From positions 1 through 64,000 of the forward strand of contig NZ_JBLWFK010000006.1 of NCBI RefSeq assembly GCF_048323675.1: a stretch of 64,000 bases of DNA, read 5' to 3'. The first letter of the stretch is position 1. Every line of letters starts with the position of its first letter. Of the stretch, positions 63,265 to 64,000 are shown piece after piece. Made by a program: the position numbers and the translations under genes. Source of the stretch: Mangrovimicrobium sp048323675 (GTDB lineage Bacteria > Pseudomonadota > Gammaproteobacteria > Pseudomonadales > Halieaceae). The notes beneath the pieces were generated by a model. It had not been told where the DNA came from. It searched no databases and saw only the letters and a list, made by a program, of their open reading frames with translations.

Positions 63265-64000
63265 TCAGTCCTTCGCCCACTTGCGCTCGAAGGCCCAAAC
63301 CTCTTCGAAGCCGATCAGCGAGCAGAATTCCTTGAAGTCCATCATCGGCACACCCTCGGGCTGCGGCGAACCGCCCTGCCGCAGCGACTCGCGCAGCGCG
63401 TGCTCCACCGCCCAGGCCGAGGCCAGGCTGGTGAGGGAGGGCGCGATGGCGAAGTTGTAGCCCAGCGCTTTCATCTCCTCGATATTGCGCATCGGGGTCA
63501 TGCCGCCGTTGGACATGTTGGCCATTGCCGGGCCATCGACTTCGGTACAGGCGGTGCGCATCTCCTCGTCGGAGTGCAGGGCCTCGACAAAGGTGACGTC
63601 CGCTCCCGCCTCGCGATAGGCCTGTGCGCGCTTGATGGCGCCGCTGAGCCCCTCGGACTGGCGGGCGTCCGTGCGCGCGATGATCTGCAGGTTGGGATCG
63701 GTCCGGGCGTCGACCGCGACGCGGATTTTCTCCACCATTTCCTCGCAGGATACCAGTCGCTTGTTGGGAGTGTGCCCGCACTTTTTCGGGAACTCCTGGT
63801 CCTCCAGCTGGATACCGCAGACCCCGGCTTCTTGGTAACCGCGCACCGTGTGGTGCACGTTCAGCAGGCCGCCGTAACCGGTGTCGGCGTCCGCCACCAC
63901 CGCCGCCTTGCTGGTACGTACCAGGGTCGCAACCCGGTCGACCATCTCGGTGTAGCTGACGATACCGGCGTCGGGCAGGCCGTAAGCGGAGGCGGTGAGC
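63265..64000 (-). CDS. PEP-mutase/isocitrate-lyase-family C-C lyase (5' end beyond window)
   Basis: 245 codons are visible; the start is off the right edge. Family landmarks: AYGLPDAGIVSYTEM, ADADTGYGG with the metal-binding Asp, GVCGIQLEDQEFPKKCGH with catalytic Cys in KKCGH, IIARTDAR, and GADVTFVEALHSDEE. Members cleave 2-methylisocitrate, 2,3-dimethylmalate, oxaloacetate or related acids, or transfer phosphonate groups. In this operon with an amidase it more likely splits a substituted malate- or citrate-like product. The C-terminus (MMDFKEFCSLIGFEEVW) is complete. Confidence 0.9.
   Translation of the reverse strand, partial: LTASAYGLPDAGIVSYTEMVDRVATLVRTSKAAVVADADTGYGGLLNVHHTVRGYQEAGVCGIQLEDQEFPKKCGHTPNKRLVSCEEMVEKIRVAVDARTDPNLQIIARTDARQSEGLSGAIKRAQAYREAGADVTFVEALHSDEEMRTACTEVDGPAMANMSNGGMTPMRNIEEMKALGYNFAIAPSLTSLASAWAVEHALRESLRQGGSPQPEGVPMMDFKEFCSLIGFEEVWAFERKWAKD

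Overview
The window looks like chromosomal DNA from a free-living, GC-rich marine-type gammaproteobacterium, most like Halieaceae or Spongiibacteraceae. Pointers are five TonB-dependent receptors (TBDTs) in 64 kb, many SDR and MDR oxidoreductases, twin-arginine (TAT) and lipoprotein-exported enzymes, and a tRNA-Arg(CCG) of the enterobacterial pattern. This placement comes from gene content only; no rRNA or phylogenetic marker is present. Gene density is high, operons are short, and rho-independent terminators often lie between convergent genes.

Left region (1-16 kb): the truncated start of a TAT-exported aminotransferase, a large TBDT, an exported TolB-propeller/amidohydrolase fusion, an exported amidohydrolase with a CIA30-like C-terminus, two different gamma-glutamyltranspeptidases and a second TBDT. 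Together they suggest import and periplasmic hydrolysis of peptides or gamma-glutamyl/N-acyl compounds.

Middle region (16-33 kb): a divergent MDR/SDR pair around a short palindrome, a DUF6265-like protein and the tRNA. After the tRNA comes a patchy segment: a stand-alone molybdopterin oxidoreductase, an AmpG-like MFS permease bracketed by identical 20-bp direct repeats, and an FMN/FAD/[4Fe-4S] old-yellow-enzyme family reductase. This segment has the marks of mosaic acquisition. A plus-strand set follows: an exported protein of unknown function, an SDR, an AraC regulator and a TBDT.

Right region (33-64 kb): two lipoprotein hydrolases (GH3 glucosidase-like and type-B carboxylesterase), a TBDT, a LysR regulator, then a dense catabolic block. 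That block holds a cupin protein, methyltransferase, two aldehyde dehydrogenases, SDR, PuuE-like deacetylase-fold hydrolase, a maleate-isomerase/Asp-Glu-racemase-fold protein lacking both catalytic cysteines, FAD monooxygenase, DUF1838 protein, TBDT, HMG-CoA-lyase-like lyase, class III CoA-transferase, two alpha/beta hydrolases (one lacking the catalytic His), MDR reductase, MFS permease, GntR/HutC regulator, isochorismatase-fold amidase and a PEP-mutase/isocitrate-lyase-family lyase. Six AT-rich sites related to ACTAATGTTATATTATTAGT lie in front of these genes, four of them about 73-77 bp from a start codon, and one lies 35 bp before the GntR gene. I read this as one regulon for uptake and breakdown of an as yet unidentified, possibly glycosylated or esterified and C-N-bond-containing, organic compound. 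It is the best candidate here for an undescribed system. The substrate and reaction order cannot be derived from sequence alone.
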